NCBI RefSeq assembly: GCF_019802085.1
Contig: NZ_JAHVHV010000005.1
Span: 1-64,000, forward strand
DNA: 64,000 bases
Origin: Ferrimonas balearica
Lineage (GTDB): Bacteria; Pseudomonadota; Gammaproteobacteria; Enterobacterales; Shewanellaceae
Direction: 5' to 3'
Part shown: positions 29,326 through 40,307 of the stretch, one piece after another
How positions within the stretch are numbered: position 1 is the stretch's first letter
Layout of the letters: each line of letters starts with the position of its first letter
The notes under the pieces: generated by a model
What the model saw: the letters and a program-made list of their open reading frames with translations, nothing else
The model's database searches: none
What the model was told of the DNA's origin: nothing
Position numbers and translations under genes: made by a program

Positions 29326-29334
29326 ACGCCGGGG

Positions 29335-30087
29335 CTAGAAAGCGCGGCTGGTGAGCTCGGCGTGGCCAGGGGTGATCACCAGTACGCTGTCCTGATGATA
29401 CCAGTCGCCCACCACCAGGCGGTGGCGCTGATGGGGCAGGGGGTGGATGGCGGGTCTGTGGGTGTGGCCGTGGATCAGCCGGCTGGCGTGATGGGTCGCC
29501 ATCAGGGCGTCCACCGCCTTGGGGGTGACGTCCATGATCCGCTCGTCTTTTTGCTGGGTGTGCATGCGGCTCTTGGCCCGGGCCCGGCGGGCCAGTGCCC
29601 GACGCATCGCCAGGGGCAGGGAGAGCAGCATCATGCGAAACCAGGGGCGGTTTCGCAGGCGTCGAAACTTCTGGTATTCCCGGTCCTCGGTGCACAGGCT
29701 GTCGCCGTGCAGGATCACCGTGGTTTCCCCGTACAGTTCCAGCACCTCCGGCTCCGGCAGCAGGGTCATGCCGCAGCGCCGGGCGAAGCGGGGGCCGATC
29801 AGAAAATCGCGGTTGCCGTGGCAGAAGTAGATGGGCAGCTTGGTGCTGGCCCGACGCAGCCGCTCGGCAATCTGATCGCTGAAGGGGGTCACGTCGTCGT
29901 CGCCGATCCAGGCTTCGAACAGGTCACCGACGATGTAGAGGGCGTCGGCGCCATCCAGCTCCTCGTCCAGGAACCGGGTGAACGCCTGGGTGATGTCCGG
30001 TCGGCCGGGGGAGAGGTGCAGATCGCCGATCACCAGGGTGCGAGGGCCGCCTTGGGCGGCCCTCTGGGTCAGGGTGTTAGGCTTCAA
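29335..30087 (-). CDS. lpxH: UDP-2,3-diacylglucosamine diphosphatase LpxH
   Basis: 250 residues (E. coli 240). Calcineurin-type phosphoesterase motifs [29 protein letters not shown] and HGHTHRP. Forms lipid X in lipid A synthesis at the inner membrane. Start is TTG 30087, overlapping the end of ppiB by 11 bp with AGAAGG seven bases upstream; no better start precedes the [10 protein letters not shown] segment. Translation is probably coupled to ppiB. Confidence 0.93.
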   Translation of the reverse strand: MKPNTLTQRAAQGGPRTLVIGDLHLSPGRPDITQAFTRFLDEELDGADALYIVGDLFEAWIGDDDVTPFSDQIAERLRRASTKLPIYFCHGNRDFLIGPRFARRCGMTLLPEPEVLELYGETTVILHGDSLCTEDREYQKFRRLRNRPWFRMMLLSLPLAMRRALARRARAKSRMHTQQKDERIMDVTPKAVDALMATHHASRLIHGHTHRPAIHPLPHQRHRLVVGDWYHQDSVLVITPGHAELTSRAF

Positions 30088-30571
30088 TGGTCACCTTCTC
30101 GATGACCACGGCCTCCAGGGGCACGTCCTGATGCATGCCGTGGTTGCCGGTGCTGACGCCCTTGATGGCGTTCACCACGTCCATGCCGTCCACCACTTCA
30201 CCGAACACGCAGTAACCGAAGCCCTGCATCGACTCGTTTTTGAAGTCGAGGAAGTCGTTGTCGTTGACGTTGATGAAGAACTGGGCGGTGGCGGAGTGCG
30301 GATCCGGGGTACGGGCCATGGCGATGGTGCCGGTCTTGTTGGACAGGCCGTTGCTGGCTTCGTTCTCGATGCCGCCCTTGGTGGGCTTCTGCTGCATCTG
30401 AGCGTCGAACCCGCCGCCCTGGATCATGAACCCGTCGATGACGCGGTGGAAGATGGTGCCGTCGTAGAAGCCCTCTTTGGCGTACTCCAGGAAGTTCGCT
30501 ACGGTCTTGGGGGCTTTCTCGGCGTCCAGCGCCAGCTTGATGGCGCCGAAATTGGTCTGCAGTGTCACCAT
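30077..30571 (-). CDS. ppiB: Peptidyl-prolyl cis-trans isomerase B (cyclophilin)
   Basis: 164 residues, cytoplasmic cyclophilin without signal peptide. Visible motifs [35 protein letters not shown] and [16 protein letters not shown]. coli PpiB has 164 residues. Heads the ppiB-lpxH pair, divergent from cysS as in E. coli. Confidence 0.96.
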   Translation of the reverse strand: MVTLQTNFGAIKLALDAEKAPKTVANFLEYAKEGFYDGTIFHRVIDGFMIQGGGFDAQMQQKPTKGGIENEASNGLSNKTGTIAMARTPDPHSATAQFFINVNDNDFLDFKNESMQGFGYCVFGEVVDGMDVVNAIKGVSTGNHGMHQDVPLEAVVIEKVTIEA

Positions 30572-30660
30572 GGGTGTGTTCTCTTCATTAAAGGTTCAGC
30601 CGGGATTCTAGCGGATCCCCGCTTCGGGAAAAAGGTCGCGGGAACCGGCCTGTTACGTGT

Positions 30661-30666
30661 TAGAAT
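30661..30666 (+). promoter_or_regulatory. Candidate cysS -10 (TAGAAT)
   Basis: TAGAAT 49 bases before the cysS ATG in the ppiB/cysS divergent gap; the -35 is weak. Confidence 0.4.
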
Positions 30667-30714
30667 AGCGCCTTTGTTTTCGCCATAAGGCTCAGTTCGA
30701 GCACGAGTTCAACG

Positions 30715-32097
30715 ATGTTACAGATCTTCAATACCCTGACACGACAAAAAGAGGCTTTCACACCCATCGAACCCGGCAAGGTCGGGCTCTACGTCTGCGG
30801 GGTCACCATCTACGATTACTGTCACATCGGCCATGCTCGTACCTACGTCGCGTTCGACACCATGGTGCGCTACCTGCGCAGCCAGGGGTTGGAGGTCACC
30901 TACGTCCGCAACATCACCGACGTGGACGACAAGATCATCAAGCGGGCGGCAGAGAACGGCGAGAGCTGCGAGGCCTTGGTGGCCCGCTTCACCGAAGCGA
31001 TGTACCAGGATTTCGACGCCCTGAACCTGCTGCGCCCGGACATCGAACCCACGGTGACCGGCCACATGGGCGAGATCATCGACATCATCCAAAAGCTGGT
31101 GGACAAGGGCCACGCCTATGTCACCGCCGGCGGCGACGTCTGGTTCGAGGTCAGCACCTTCAATGACTACGGCAAGCTGTCCCGCCAGGATCTGGAGCAG
31201 TTGCAATCCGGTGCCCGGGTTGAGGTGGATGAAACCAAGCGCAACCCCATGGACTTTGCCCTGTGGAAGAGCGCCAAGCCCGGTGAGCCGAGCTGGGACT
31301 CCCCCTGGGGCGCCGGTCGGCCCGGCTGGCACATCGAGTGCTCGGCGATGAACGGCAAGCACCTGGGTGACGTCTTCGACATTCATGGCGGTGGCTCCGA
31401 TCTGATGTTCCCCCACCACGAGAACGAAGTGGCGCAAAGCTGCTGTGCCCACGACACCAACTACGTCAACTACTGGATCCACTCCGGCATGGTGCAGGTG
31501 AACAAGGAGAAGATGTCCAAGTCCCTGAACAACTTCTTCACCATCCGCGAAGTGCTCAAGGTGTACCAGAGTGAGTCGGTGCGTTACTTCCTGCTCTCCA
31601 GCCACTACCGCAGCCAGCTCAACTACTCCGAGGAGAACCTCAACCAGGCCCACGCGGCCCTGGAGCGCCTCTACACCGCCCTGCGTGGCGTCGAGTCGGC
31701 GGCCGAGCTGAACCTGGACAACGACTTCGTTCGCCGCTTCAACGCCGCCATGGACGACGACTTCAACACCGCGGAGGCTCTGCCGGTGCTGTTCGACCTG
31801 GCCCGGGAGCTGAACATCACCAAGGAGGACGGCGAGTCCGACGAGGCGGCCCAGCTGGCTGGTCTGCTGCGCCACCTGGGGGCGGTACTGGGCCTGTTGC
31901 AGCAGGCGCCGGAGCAGTTCCTGCAAGGGGGCGGTGACGACGATGAAGTGGCCAAGATCGAAGGCCTGATCCAGGCGCGCAACGACGCCCGGGCCAGCAA
32001 GGACTGGGCCGCGGCGGACGCCGCCCGTGATGAGCTGACCGCCATGGGGATCGTGCTGGAAGACGGTGCCGGTGGCACCAGCTGGCGTCGCAAGTAA
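30715..32097 (+). CDS. cysS: Cysteinyl-tRNA synthetase
   Basis: 460 residues (E. coli 461). Class I synthetase: HIGH at 37-40, KMSKS at 266-270, and zinc ligands C28 (YVCGVT), the IECSAM cysteine and the PHHENE segment. Charges tRNA-Cys. Monocistronic, closed by a strong terminator shared with folD. Confidence 0.97.
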   Translation: MLQIFNTLTRQKEAFTPIEPGKVGLYVCGVTIYDYCHIGHARTYVAFDTMVRYLRSQGLEVTYVRNITDVDDKIIKRAAENGESCEALVARFTEAMYQDFDALNLLRPDIEPTVTGHMGEIIDIIQKLVDKGHAYVTAGGDVWFEVSTFNDYGKLSRQDLEQLQSGARVEVDETKRNPMDFALWKSAKPGEPSWDSPWGAGRPGWHIECSAMNGKHLGDVFDIHGGGSDLMFPHHENEVAQSCCAHDTNYVNYWIHSGMVQVNKEKMSKSLNNFFTIREVLKVYQSESVRYFLLSSHYRSQLNYSEENLNQAHAALERLYTALRGVESAAELNLDNDFVRRFNAAMDDDFNTAEALPVLFDLARELNITKEDGESDEAAQLAGLLRHLGAVLGLLQQAPEQFLQGGGDDDEVAKIEGLIQARNDARASKDWAAADAARDELTAMGIVLEDGAGGTSWRRK

Positions 32098-32117
32098 CCT
32101 CCTATTCCGCCATAAAA

Positions 32118-32140
32118 AAAGCCCGCAGTTGCGGGCTTTC
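32118..32140. terminator. Bidirectional terminator between cysS and folD
   Basis: AAAGCCCGC-AGTT-GCGGGCTTT flanked by A- and T-rich runs between convergent genes. Confidence 0.9.
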
Positions 32141-32158
32141 TTGCGTTTGGGGGCCGGC

Positions 32159-33013
32159 TCAGCTGTGGTACTGCTCGCAGGCAAACAGGGTGTTCTCCAA
32201 CAAACTGGCGATGGTCATGGGGCCCACGCCGCCGGGCACCGGGGTGATGTGGCTGGCGCGCTCGGCGGCCACCGGGTAATCCACGTCCCCCACCAGGCGG
32301 CCATCCTCCAGGCGGTTGATCCCCACGTCGATAACGATGGCGCCGGGCTTGATCCAGTCACCGGGGATGAAGTGCGGTTTGCCCACGGCCACCACCAGCA
32401 AGTCGGCGCGACCCACCTCGGCCTTGAGGTCCTCGGTAAAGCGGTGGCAGGTGGTGGTGGTGCAGCCGGCCAGCAGCAGCTCCAGGGTCATGGGGCGGCC
32501 CACGATGTTGGAGGCCCCCACCACCACGGCATGCAGGCCGTGAGTCTTGACGCCGGTGGACTCGATGAGGGTCATGATCCCCATGGGGGTGCAGGGGCGC
32601 AGTACCGGGATGCGCTGGGCCAGGCGGCCGACGTTGTAGGGGTGGAAGCCGTCCACGTCCTTGTCCGGCTGGATCCGCTCGATCACCTTGGCGCTGTCGA
32701 TGTGCGCCGGCAGAGGCAGCTGCACCAGGATGCCGTCGATGGTCGCGTCCCGGTTGAGCTCATCGATAAGGGACAGCAGGGCGGTCTCCTCGGTATCGGC
32801 GGGCAGGTCGAAGCTCTTGGAGAGGAAGCCCACCTGCTCACAGGCCCGGCGCTTGTTGCCCACGTAGACCTGGGAGGCCGGGTCCTGGCCCACCAGGATC
32901 ACGGCCAATCCGGGAGGCCGCTTGCCAAGGCGAACCCGTTCGGCCACGTTATGTTGAATGGTTTGGCGGATGTCGGCGGCAATGGCTTTTCCATCGATGA
33001 CGGCGGCTGGCAT
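32159..33013 (-). CDS. folD: Bifunctional methylenetetrahydrofolate dehydrogenase/cyclohydrolase FolD
   Basis: 284 residues (E. coli 288). Catalytic-lysine segment [25 protein letters not shown], and the dinucleotide segment [12 protein letters not shown], then [10 protein letters not shown] near the C-terminus. Interconverts 5,10-methylene- and 10-formyl-tetrahydrofolate. AGGGA precedes the ATG. Divergent from the tRNA operon. Confidence 0.97.
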   Translation of the reverse strand: MPAAVIDGKAIAADIRQTIQHNVAERVRLGKRPPGLAVILVGQDPASQVYVGNKRRACEQVGFLSKSFDLPADTEETALLSLIDELNRDATIDGILVQLPLPAHIDSAKVIERIQPDKDVDGFHPYNVGRLAQRIPVLRPCTPMGIMTLIESTGVKTHGLHAVVVGASNIVGRPMTLELLLAGCTTTTCHRFTEDLKAEVGRADLLVVAVGKPHFIPGDWIKPGAIVIDVGINRLEDGRLVGDVDYPVAAERASHITPVPGGVGPMTIASLLENTLFACEQYHS

Positions 33014-33135
33014 GGGGATCCCTGTCTAAAGTGTGATAACGGCGACATTTTATCAGTCAGTGCCAAGGCTGTCACAGATGCCGGCAAGGGGTTGCGCAAC
33101 CTTTGTGCAAAAGGGGTGGCAACCGGAAAAAAGGT

Positions 33136-33164
33136 TTGACGACAAAGGGGGCCAGCGCTAATAT
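33136..33164 (+). promoter_or_regulatory. Promoter of the tRNA-Pro/Arg/His operon
   Basis: TTGACG (33136-33141), 17-base spacer, TAATAT (33159-33164), followed by the GC-rich run GCGCCCCCG. Near-consensus sigma70 promoter with a GC-rich discriminator, the pattern of stringently controlled stable-RNA promoters. Confidence 0.85.
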
Positions 33165-33199
33165 GCGCCCCCGTTGAGAGGCCAGCGCCTCCGACGTGT

Positions 33200-33276
<77 letters not shown>

Positions 33277-33306
33277 CTTAAGGTACGCAAGGTAAACCCT
33301 GTTTCT

Positions 33307-33383
33307 GCGCCCGTAGCTCAGCTGGATAGAGCAGCTGCCTTCTAAGCAGCTGGCCGCAGGTTCGAGTCCTGCCGGGCGTGCCA
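33307..33383 (+). tRNA. tRNA-Arg (anticodon TCT)
   Basis: 77 bases with encoded CCA. Acceptor GCGCCCG with CGGGCGT (terminal G:U); anticodon stem GCTGC/GCAGC encloses CTTCTAA; T-arm GGTTCGAGT. Confidence 0.97.
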
Positions 33384-33393
33384 AGCAAATTGT

Positions 33394-33470
33394 GGTGGCT
33401 GTAGCTCAGTTGGTAGAGTCCCGGATTGTGATTCCGGTTGTCGCGGGTTCAAATCCCGTCAGCCACCCCA
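33394..33470 (+). tRNA. tRNA-His (anticodon GTG)
   Basis: 77 bases including the encoded G at position -1 that marks tRNA-His, with CCA. Acceptor GTGGCTG/CAGCCAC; anticodon GTG in a CCGGA..TCCGG arm. Confidence 0.97.
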
Positions 33471-33479
33471 CTCTTTACG

Positions 33480-33511
33480 AAGGGGAGACGCGTTCAGCGT
33501 CTCCCCTTTTT
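33480..33511 (+). terminator. Terminator of the tRNA operon
   Basis: Perfect 12-bp stem AAGGGGAGACGC/GCGTCTCCCCTT with a 5-base loop followed by T-rich sequence, 10 bases after tRNA-His. Confidence 0.95.
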
Positions 33512-33540
33512 CATTGAAATTTCCCCCTCCGATCCCCATC

Positions 33541-33569
33541 TCGACTCTGCTGGGCGCTGTCGCTATAAT
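33541..33569 (+). promoter_or_regulatory. Candidate tig promoter
   Basis: TATAAT at 33564-33569 with a weak -35 (TCGACT, 33541-33546) at 17-base spacing, giving a leader of about 130 bases before tig. Confidence 0.5.
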
Positions 33570-33705
33570 GGCGCGTCTTGATCCCGGCGAGGACGCCGAT
33601 TTTCACCTCAGAAGGGCGCACGACGCCGCCCCTGAGACCGGATTTTTTTACCAGCGGGGGATCCCGCTGGTCAGCACAAGAACATCGAGTACTTGAGGTA
33701 ACGAA

Positions 33706-35007
33706 ATGCAAGTTTCTGTTGAAACCACCCAGGGCCTGGAACGCCGCATGACCATCACCGTCGCGGCCGCCGATTTTGAGCCCAAGGTGACCGAAGAGAT
33801 GAAGAAAGAAGCCAAGCGCGTGCGCCTGGATGGTTTCCGCCCGGGCAAGGTGCCGGTTTCGGTATTCAAGAAGCGTTTTGGCGCTTCCATTCGTGCTCAG
33901 GTGATGGGCGACGTGATGCAGCAGAGCTTCTTCCAGGCCATCGTTGAGCAGAAGCTCAACCCCGCCGGCATGCCGAAGTTCGAGCCCCTGAAGAGCGAAG
34001 AGGGCGGCGACCTGGAGTTCGCGGCCATCTTTGAAGTGTACCCGGAAGTGGCCCTGGCCGGTCTGGACAGCATCGAAGTGGAGAAGCCCACTTGCGACGT
34101 GACCGACGCTGACGTCGACACCATGCTGGAAACCCTGCGCAAGCAGCACGCCGAGTTCAACGCCGTTGAGCGCGAAGCTGGCGACAACGACCGCACCAAG
34201 CTGGACTTCACCGGTTCCATCGACGGTGAAGAGTTCGAAGGCGGCAAATCCGAAGGCTTCGAACTGGTGATCGGCAGCGGCCGCATGATCCCGGGCTTCG
34301 AAGAGGGCGTTAAAGGCCACAAGGCCGGCGACGAGTTCACCATTGAGGTGACCTTCCCCGAGGAGTACCACGCCGAGAACCTGAAGGGCAAAGCCGCTCA
34401 GTTCGCCATCAAGCTGCACAGCGTTGAAGAGCAGGTCCTGCCGGAACTGAACGACGAGTTCGTGGTCAAGTTCGGCATCGCCGAAGGCGGCGTGGAAGCC
34501 CTGCGTGCCGAAGTGCGCAAGAACATGGAGCGCGAGCTGTCCCAGGCGCTGAAAAACGCCGTTAAGCAGCAGGTGATCGAAGGTCTGGTGAAGGCCAACG
34601 ACATCGACATGCCCCAGGCCCTGATCGATTCCGAAATCAACGTTCTGCGCCAGCAGGCGATGCAGCGTTTCGGCGGCCAGCAAGCCCAGAACATGCCGGA
34701 ACTGCCGGCTGAGCTGTTCCAGGACGAAGCCAAGCGCCGCGTCCAGGTGGGTCTGCTGCTGGGTGAAGTGATCAAGTCCCAGGACCTGAAAGTGGACGAC
34801 GAGCGCGTCAACGCCCTGATCGCCTCCATGGCCTCTGCCTACGAAGATCCTCAGGAAGTGGTCGACTACTACGCCGGCAACCAGGAAATGATGCAGAACA
34901 TGCGCAACGTTGCCCTGGAAGAACAGGCGGTTGACGCCGTTCTGGCTCAGGCTAAAGTTACTGAGAAAGCAGTGAACTTTGACGAGTTCATGAATCAACA
35001 GCGCTAA
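33706..35007 (+). CDS. tig: Trigger factor
   Basis: 433 residues (E. coli 432). N-terminal ribosome-binding signature GFRPGKVP at 43-50, FKBP-type PPIase domain about 160-245 ([27 protein letters not shown]), and a long helical C-terminal chaperone domain. Docks at the ribosomal exit tunnel (uL23) and folds nascent chains. Codon use looks strongly biased, as for an abundant protein. Followed by clpP with its own promoter. Confidence 0.98.
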   Translation: MQVSVETTQGLERRMTITVAAADFEPKVTEEMKKEAKRVRLDGFRPGKVPVSVFKKRFGASIRAQVMGDVMQQSFFQAIVEQKLNPAGMPKFEPLKSEEGGDLEFAAIFEVYPEVALAGLDSIEVEKPTCDVTDADVDTMLETLRKQHAEFNAVEREAGDNDRTKLDFTGSIDGEEFEGGKSEGFELVIGSGRMIPGFEEGVKGHKAGDEFTIEVTFPEEYHAENLKGKAAQFAIKLHSVEEQVLPELNDEFVVKFGIAEGGVEALRAEVRKNMERELSQALKNAVKQQVIEGLVKANDIDMPQALIDSEINVLRQQAMQRFGGQQAQNMPELPAELFQDEAKRRVQVGLLLGEVIKSQDLKVDDERVNALIASMASAYEDPQEVVDYYAGNQEMMQNMRNVALEEQAVDAVLAQAKVTEKAVNFDEFMNQQR

Positions 35008-35018
35008 GTTAAGTTGAG

Positions 35019-35049
35019 TTGACTTGGCCGCCTCGGCCAATCTTATAAT
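35019..35049 (+). promoter_or_regulatory. clpP promoter with hairpin in the spacer
   Basis: TTGACT (35019-35024) and TATAAT (35044-35049), 19-base spacer. The spacer contains the palindrome TTGGCCG-CCT-CGGCCAA (35024-35040), which may serve as tig 3'-end hairpin or an operator. No clear sigma32 element is seen here. Confidence 0.5.
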
Positions 35050-35104
35050 GGCTCGTGTGAGGCTTTGCTCATGCGGGCCATTTTGTTAGGAAGACGGATT
35101 AACT

Positions 35105-35722
35105 ATGCAGCACCTGCTCGATTCCCCTCTGAACGCTCTGGTGCCCATGGTGGTTGAACAAACCTCCAAGGGGGAGCGCTCCTACGACATCTACTCCCGT
35201 TTGCTCAAAGAGCGGGTGATCTTCCTCACCGGTCCGGTGGAAGACCACATGGCCAACCTGGTGGTGGCGCAGCTGTTGTTCCTGGAGTCGGAAAATCCGG
35301 ACAAGGACATCTACCTGTACATCAACTCGCCAGGCGGCTCGGTGACCGCGGGCATGTCCATCTACGACACCATGCAGTTCATCAAGCCCGATGTCAGCAC
35401 CGTCTGCATGGGCCAGGCGGCCAGCATGGGCGCCTTCCTGCTGGCCGGCGGCGCCAAGGGCAAACGTCACGTGCTGCCCAACAGCCGTGTGATGATCCAC
35501 CAGCCCCTGGGGGGCTTCCAGGGCCAGGCGTCGGACATCGCCATTCACGCCCAGGAGATCATCGGCATCAAGCACAAACTCAACACCTTGCTCGCCGAGC
35601 ACACCGGCCAACCGCTGGAGGTGATCGAGCGGGACACCGACCGGGACAACTTCATGAGCGCCACCGATGCCGTCGAGTACGGGCTGGTGGACTCCGTGCT
35701 GACCCGCCGGGCCGCTGAATAA
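35105..35722 (+). CDS. clpP: ATP-dependent Clp protease proteolytic subunit
   Basis: 205 residues. Serine protease triad S107 ([11 protein letters not shown]), H132 (SRVMIHQP) and probably D181. A short N-terminal propeptide (about 10-14 residues) is expected. Assembles into the 14-mer chamber fed by ClpX, encoded just downstream. Confidence 0.97.
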   Translation: MQHLLDSPLNALVPMVVEQTSKGERSYDIYSRLLKERVIFLTGPVEDHMANLVVAQLLFLESENPDKDIYLYINSPGGSVTAGMSIYDTMQFIKPDVSTVCMGQAASMGAFLLAGGAKGKRHVLPNSRVMIHQPLGGFQGQASDIAIHAQEIIGIKHKLNTLLAEHTGQPLEVIERDTDRDNFMSATDAVEYGLVDSVLTRRAAE

Positions 35723-35789
35723 GCAAAGGCCCTAAGCCTGTCTTAGACTCTAGAGACAACCGTGACGCACCAGCACCAAGAGGTCGTTA

Positions 35790-37067
35790 ATGAGTGATAT
35801 CAAGAAGGGGGATGGCGATAACAGCAAGCTGCTGTACTGCTCTTTCTGCGGAAAGAGTCAGCACGAAGTGCGCAAGCTGATCGCTGGTCCCTCTGTGTAC
35901 ATCTGTGATGAGTGCGTTGACCTGTGCAACGACATCATCCGGGAAGAGGTGAAGGAGCTGTCGCCCAAGCGCGCCTCCGATCGCCTCCCCACCCCCCACG
36001 AGATCCGCGCCCACCTGGACGAGTACGTGATCGGTCAGGAACAGGCCAAGAAGGTCCTGGCCGTGGCCGTGTACAACCACTACAAGCGCCTGCGCCACGG
36101 TGGTGACAGCGCCGAAGTGGAGCTGGGCAAGAGCAACATCCTGCTGATCGGTCCCACCGGTTCCGGTAAGACCCTGCTGGCGGAAACCCTGGCTCGCCTG
36201 CTGGACGTGCCCTTCACCATGGCCGATGCCACTACGCTGACCGAAGCCGGTTACGTGGGCGAGGACGTGGAGAACATCATCCAGAAGCTGCTGCAGAAGT
36301 GCGATTACGATGTGGAGAAGGCCCAGCGCGGCATCGTCTACATCGATGAGATCGACAAGATCTCCCGCAAGTCCGACAACCCCTCCATCACCCGTGACGT
36401 GTCCGGGGAAGGGGTGCAGCAGGCCCTGCTGAAGCTGATTGAAGGCACCGTGGCCGCGGTACCGCCCCAGGGCGGCCGCAAGCACCCCCAGCAGGAGTTC
36501 CTGCAGGTGGACACCTCCAAGATCCTCTTTATCTGTGGCGGCGCCTTTGCCGGCCTGGATAAGGTGATCGAGCAGCGGGCCTTTACCGGCACCGGCATCG
36601 GTTTCGGTGCCGAAGTGCGCAGCAAAGACGACGGCAAGTCTCTGACCGAGACCTTCGCCCGGGTGGAGCCGGAAGATCTGGTCAAGTACGGCCTGATCCC
36701 CGAGTTTATCGGTCGTCTGCCGGTGGTGGCCACCCTGGGGGAACTGGACGAGGACGCCCTTATCCAGATCCTGCAGGAGCCGAAGAACGCCCTGACCAAG
36801 CAGTACGGCGCCCTGTTCGATCTCGAAGGGGTGGAGCTGGAGTTCCGCGAAGACGCCCTGCGCGCCATTGCCCGTAAGGCGATGGAACGCAAGACCGGCG
36901 CCCGTGGCCTGCGCTCCATCGTCGAGGGCACTCTGCTGGACACCATGTACGACCTGCCCTCCGCTTCGGACGTGGCCAAGGTGGTGGTGGACGAGTCGGT
37001 TATCAAGGGCGAAACCGCGCCTTTGCTGATCTACAACGGAGACGCCCAGGCCGCCTCCGCGGAATGA
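35790..37067 (+). CDS. clpX: ATP-dependent Clp protease ATP-binding subunit ClpX
   Basis: 425 residues (E. coli 424). N-terminal zinc-binding domain with C17, C20, C39, C42; AAA+ core with Walker A GPTGSGKT from 121, Walker B VYIDEID, and the ClpP-contacting IGF loop in TGIGFGAEV. Unfolds SsrA-tagged and other substrates into ClpP. Confidence 0.98.
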   Translation: MSDIKKGDGDNSKLLYCSFCGKSQHEVRKLIAGPSVYICDECVDLCNDIIREEVKELSPKRASDRLPTPHEIRAHLDEYVIGQEQAKKVLAVAVYNHYKRLRHGGDSAEVELGKSNILLIGPTGSGKTLLAETLARLLDVPFTMADATTLTEAGYVGEDVENIIQKLLQKCDYDVEKAQRGIVYIDEIDKISRKSDNPSITRDVSGEGVQQALLKLIEGTVAAVPPQGGRKHPQQEFLQVDTSKILFICGGAFAGLDKVIEQRAFTGTGIGFGAEVRSKDDGKSLTETFARVEPEDLVKYGLIPEFIGRLPVVATLGELDEDALIQILQEPKNALTKQYGALFDLEGVELEFREDALRAIARKAMERKTGARGLRSIVEGTLLDTMYDLPSASDVAKVVVDESVIKGETAPLLIYNGDAQAASAE

Positions 37068-37082
37068 GCGAAGTGATTGATG

Positions 37083-37111
37083 AAAAAGGGGCCATTGCGG
37101 CCCCTTTTTTT
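37083..37111 (+). terminator. Rho-independent terminator after clpX
   Basis: AAAAAGGGGCC-ATTGC-GGCCCCTTTTT followed by further T. Confidence 0.93.
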
Positions 37112-37123
37112 GTGACGAGGTCA

Positions 37124-37153
37124 TTGAATCCTCTGGATCCGGCCCCATATACT
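37124..37153 (+). promoter_or_regulatory. lon heat-shock (sigma32) promoter
   Basis: TTGAAT (37124-37129), 13-base spacer, CCCCATAT (37143-37150), matching the sigma32 consensus and, from memory, nearly the same core as the E. coli lon heat-shock promoter. An overlapping TATACT (37148-37153) could serve sigma70. Confidence 0.8.
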
Positions 37154-37196
37154 GGTTATCCCCCTTATCAATCCTGCAGCAAAACGGAATCGAGCG

Positions 37197-39554
37197 ATGA
37201 CCCTAGAGCGTTCTGACCACGTTGTCATTCCTGTGCTCCCACTCAGGGATGTGGTGGTCTACCCCCATATGGTGATCCCCCTCTTTGTGGGTCGAGAAAA
37301 ATCTATCCGCTGCCTGGAAGCGGCCATGGAACAGGAGAAGCAGGTGCTGCTGGTGGCCCAGCGTGAGGCCGACCAGGACGATCCCTCCGAGGACGACATC
37401 TACCAGGTGGGGACCGTGGCCTCCATCCTGCAACTGCTGAAACTGCCCGATGGCACCGTCAAGGTGCTGGTGGAGGGCGGACAGCGCGCCCGCATCGAGC
37501 AGATGACCGAACTGGACCCCTTCTTCGTGGCCGAGGCCAGCTTCCTCACCTCCAAGCCGCTTCCGGAGCGGGAAGAGGAGGTGCTGGTGCGCACCGCCAT
37601 CAGCCAGTTTGAGGGCTACATCAAACTCAACAAGAAGATCCCGCCGGAGGTGCTGACCTCCCTCAACGGCATCGACGAAGCGGCCCGACTGGCCGACACC
37701 ATGGCTGCCCACATGCCGCTCAAGCTGGCGGACAAGCAGGCGGTCATCGAGATGGTGGACGTGGGTGAGCGGCTCGAGTATCTGATGGCCACCATGGAGT
37801 CGGAGATCGACATCCTCCAGGTGGAGAAGAAGATCCGCACCCGGGTCAAGAAGCAGATGGAGAAGAGCCAGCGGGAGTACTACCTCAACGAGCAGATGAA
37901 GGCGATCCAGAAAGAGCTGGGTGAGCTGGATGACGCGCCGGATGAGTTCGAGGCCCTGACCAAGAAGATCGACGAGGCCAAGATGCCCGCCGAGGCGAAG
38001 GAGAAGACCGTCGCCGAGCTCAATAAGCTCAAGATGATGTCGCCGATGTCCGCCGAGGCCACCGTGGTGCGCAGCTACATCGACTGGATGGTGGGCGTGC
38101 CCTGGACCAAGCGCTCCAAGGTGAAAAAAGACCTCACCGTGGCCAGCGAAGTGCTCAACTCCGATCACTACGGCCTGGAGAAGGTGAAGGACCGCATCCT
38201 GGAGTACCTGGCGGTGCAAGCCCGGGTCAAGCAGCTCAAGGGCCCGATCCTCTGCCTGGTGGGACCGCCAGGGGTGGGTAAGACCTCCCTGGGCCAGTCC
38301 ATCGCCAAGGCCACCGGGCGCAAGTACGTGCGCATGGCCCTGGGGGGCGTACGGGACGAGGCGGAGATCCGCGGTCACCGTCGTACCTACATCGGCTCCA
38401 TGCCCGGTAAGCTGATCCAGAAGATGTCCAAGGTGGGGGTGAAAAACCCGCTGTTCCTGCTGGATGAGATCGACAAGATGAGCTCCGACATGCGCGGCGA
38501 TCCCGCCTCCGCGTTGCTGGAGGTGCTGGACCCGGAGCAGAACAGTGCCTTTAACGATCACTACCTGGAAGTGGACTACGACCTGTCCGACGTGATGTTT
38601 GTCGCCACCTCCAACTCCATGGCCATCCCCGGCCCGCTGCTGGACCGGATGGAGGTGATCCGTCTGTCCGGTTACACCGAGGACGAAAAGCTCAACATCG
38701 CCCTGCAGCACCTGCTGCCCAAGCAGCTCAAGCGCAACGGGGTGAAGCCGACGGAGCTGACCGTTGAGGACAGCGCCATCATCGGCATCATCCGCTACTA
38801 CACCCGGGAAGCCGGCGTGCGCTCGCTGGAGCGGGAGATCTCCAAGATCTGCCGCAAGGCGGTCAAGCAGATCCTGCTGGGCAAGGCGGACAAGACCGTG
38901 GTGGTCAATATGGAGAACCTCAAGGACTTCCTCGGTGTGCAGCGCTTCGACTACGGCAAGGCCGAGGAGAGCAACCAGGTGGGTCAGGTCACCGGCCTGG
39001 CCTGGACCGAAGTGGGCGGCGATCTGCTGACCATCGAAACCACCTCGGTGCCGGGCAAGGGCAAACTGACCTACACCGGCTCCCTGGGCGATGTGATGCA
39101 GGAGTCCATCCAGGCGGCGATGACCGTGGTGCGGGCCCGGGCCGAGAAGCTGCGGGTCAACGGCGACTTCTACGAGAAGCGGGACATCCACGTCCACGTG
39201 CCTGAGGGCGCCACCCCCAAAGATGGCCCCTCCGCTGGTATCGCCATGTGCACCGCCCTCGTCTCCAGCCTCACCGGCAATCCGGTTCGGGCGGATGTCG
39301 CCATGACCGGCGAAATCACCCTGCGGGGTGAGGTGCTGCCCATCGGTGGCCTCAAGGAGAAATTGTTGGCGGCCCACCGTGGTGGCATTAAGCGCGTGCT
39401 GATCCCTAAGGAGAATGAGCGCGACCTGGAAGAGATCCCGGATAATGTAAAAGCGGATCTCGATATTCGGGCGGTTCGTTGGATCGACGAGGTTTTAGCC
39501 CTGGCGCTGGAGCACCCACCAGAAGGGTTTGAAGTGGTGCAAGCCACTAATTAA
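37197..39554 (+). CDS. lon: ATP-dependent protease Lon
   Basis: 785 residues (E. coli 784). LonN substrate domain about 10-200, coiled segment 200-300, AAA+ with Walker A GPPGVGKT from 356, and the C-terminal protease with Ser679 (GPSAG) and Lys722 (in [14 protein letters not shown]) as catalytic dyad. Degrades misfolded and regulatory proteins. Own promoter and terminator. Confidence 0.98.
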   Translation: MTLERSDHVVIPVLPLRDVVVYPHMVIPLFVGREKSIRCLEAAMEQEKQVLLVAQREADQDDPSEDDIYQVGTVASILQLLKLPDGTVKVLVEGGQRARIEQMTELDPFFVAEASFLTSKPLPEREEEVLVRTAISQFEGYIKLNKKIPPEVLTSLNGIDEAARLADTMAAHMPLKLADKQAVIEMVDVGERLEYLMATMESEIDILQVEKKIRTRVKKQMEKSQREYYLNEQMKAIQKELGELDDAPDEFEALTKKIDEAKMPAEAKEKTVAELNKLKMMSPMSAEATVVRSYIDWMVGVPWTKRSKVKKDLTVASEVLNSDHYGLEKVKDRILEYLAVQARVKQLKGPILCLVGPPGVGKTSLGQSIAKATGRKYVRMALGGVRDEAEIRGHRRTYIGSMPGKLIQKMSKVGVKNPLFLLDEIDKMSSDMRGDPASALLEVLDPEQNSAFNDHYLEVDYDLSDVMFVATSNSMAIPGPLLDRMEVIRLSGYTEDEKLNIALQHLLPKQLKRNGVKPTELTVEDSAIIGIIRYYTREAGVRSLEREISKICRKAVKQILLGKADKTVVVNMENLKDFLGVQRFDYGKAEESNQVGQVTGLAWTEVGGDLLTIETTSVPGKGKLTYTGSLGDVMQESIQAAMTVVRARAEKLRVNGDFYEKRDIHVHVPEGATPKDGPSAGIAMCTALVSSLTGNPVRADVAMTGEITLRGEVLPIGGLKEKLLAAHRGGIKRVLIPKENERDLEEIPDNVKADLDIRAVRWIDEVLALALEHPPEGFEVVQATN

Positions 39555-39566
39555 TCAACCAATATC

Positions 39567-39595
39567 AAAATGCGCCCCCAGGGGCGCATTTTTTG
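39567..39595 (+). terminator. Rho-independent terminator after lon
   Basis: AAAATGCGCC-CCCAGG-GGCGCATTTT followed by T, 12 bases after the lon stop. Confidence 0.92.
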
Positions 39596-39738
39596 ACTAA
39601 AGATGGCTAAAAAGGGGTTTTCAACACGAAAATACGTGGTAGTGTAGAGAACTGACGCAGCCCTGAACCCGCTGTAGACCGCAGCAGGACTGGGTTTGAG
39701 CCGTATCCAATTAATGGAATTTGCTGTCTGTATGGCGC

Positions 39739-39767
39739 TTGAACTTCAAATTCAGGCTTGCTATAAA
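39739..39767 (+). promoter_or_regulatory. hupB promoter
   Basis: TTGAAC (39739-39744), 17-base spacer, TATAAA (39762-39767), giving a leader of about 60 bases. The 279-bp lon-hupB gap may hold further promoters, as in E. coli, but none is as clear. Confidence 0.65.
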
Positions 39768-39833
39768 ACTTTCCGCAGACCGCGCTTTAATGGAACAGGC
39801 GGCGGCGCGAATAATAGCATTCAAGGGGATGAT

Positions 39834-40106
39834 ATGAACAAGTCTCAACTGATCGATCAAATTGCTTCTGGCGCAGACATTTCTAAAGCGGCCGCTGGCC
39901 GTGCGCTGGACTCTTTCATCGACGCCATCACCACTTCTCTCAAGGACGGTGACAAGATCTCTCTGGTAGGTTTCGGTACTTTCGAAGTGCGTGAGCGAGC
40001 TGAGCGTACCGGTCGCAATCCGCAGACCGGTAAAGAAATCAAGATCGCTGCCGCGAAGATCCCTGCCTTCAAAGCCGGTAAGGCGCTGAAGGACGCTGTA
40101 AACTAA
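39834..40106 (+). CDS. hupB: DNA-binding protein HU-beta
   Basis: 90 residues starting [11 protein letters not shown] after AAGGGG; longer in-frame extensions lack homology. Signature [21 protein letters not shown] (about 46-66) forms the DNA-binding arms with Pro at the tip. Nucleoid protein, heterodimer with HU-alpha in enterics. Order lon-hupB-ppiD is conserved. Confidence 0.97.
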   Translation: MNKSQLIDQIASGADISKAAAGRALDSFIDAITTSLKDGDKISLVGFGTFEVRERAERTGRNPQTGKEIKIAAAKIPAFKAGKALKDAVN

Positions 40107-40122
40107 GCATTGGTTTACGGTT

Positions 40123-40150
40123 CAACGCTCAAGCCCCGGCTTGAGCGTTG
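40123..40150 (+). terminator. Hairpin terminator after hupB
   Basis: CAACGCTCAAGCC-CC-GGCTTGAGCGTTG, a near-perfect 13-bp stem, followed by TTGTTTG. Confidence 0.8.
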
Positions 40151-40229
40151 TTGTTTGATACGGTAGAAAACGCTCCGCGTTTGATGGACTCAGTGCCATC
40201 CAGATTGACTACAGTGTCACGCAAATCCC

Positions 40230-40258
40230 AGCGCATCTTGCATAGATGCGCTTTTTTT
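40230..40258 (+). terminator. Second intrinsic terminator in the hupB-ppiD gap
   Basis: AGCGCATCT-TGCAT-AGATGCGCT followed by seven T, only 49 bases before the ppiD start. It lies about 80 bases beyond the hupB terminator, with no gene between them. Confidence 0.9.
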
Positions 40259-40307
40259 ATGACACTGCGAACCATTCCGAAAACCGATTCGAATTAAGAG
40301 AAGGTCG

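Noticed and set aside
39696-39833. 46-residue N-terminal extension of HU-beta
   Set aside because: The extension covers the hupB promoter and leader; homologues start at MNKSQLID, which has its own AAGGGG box.
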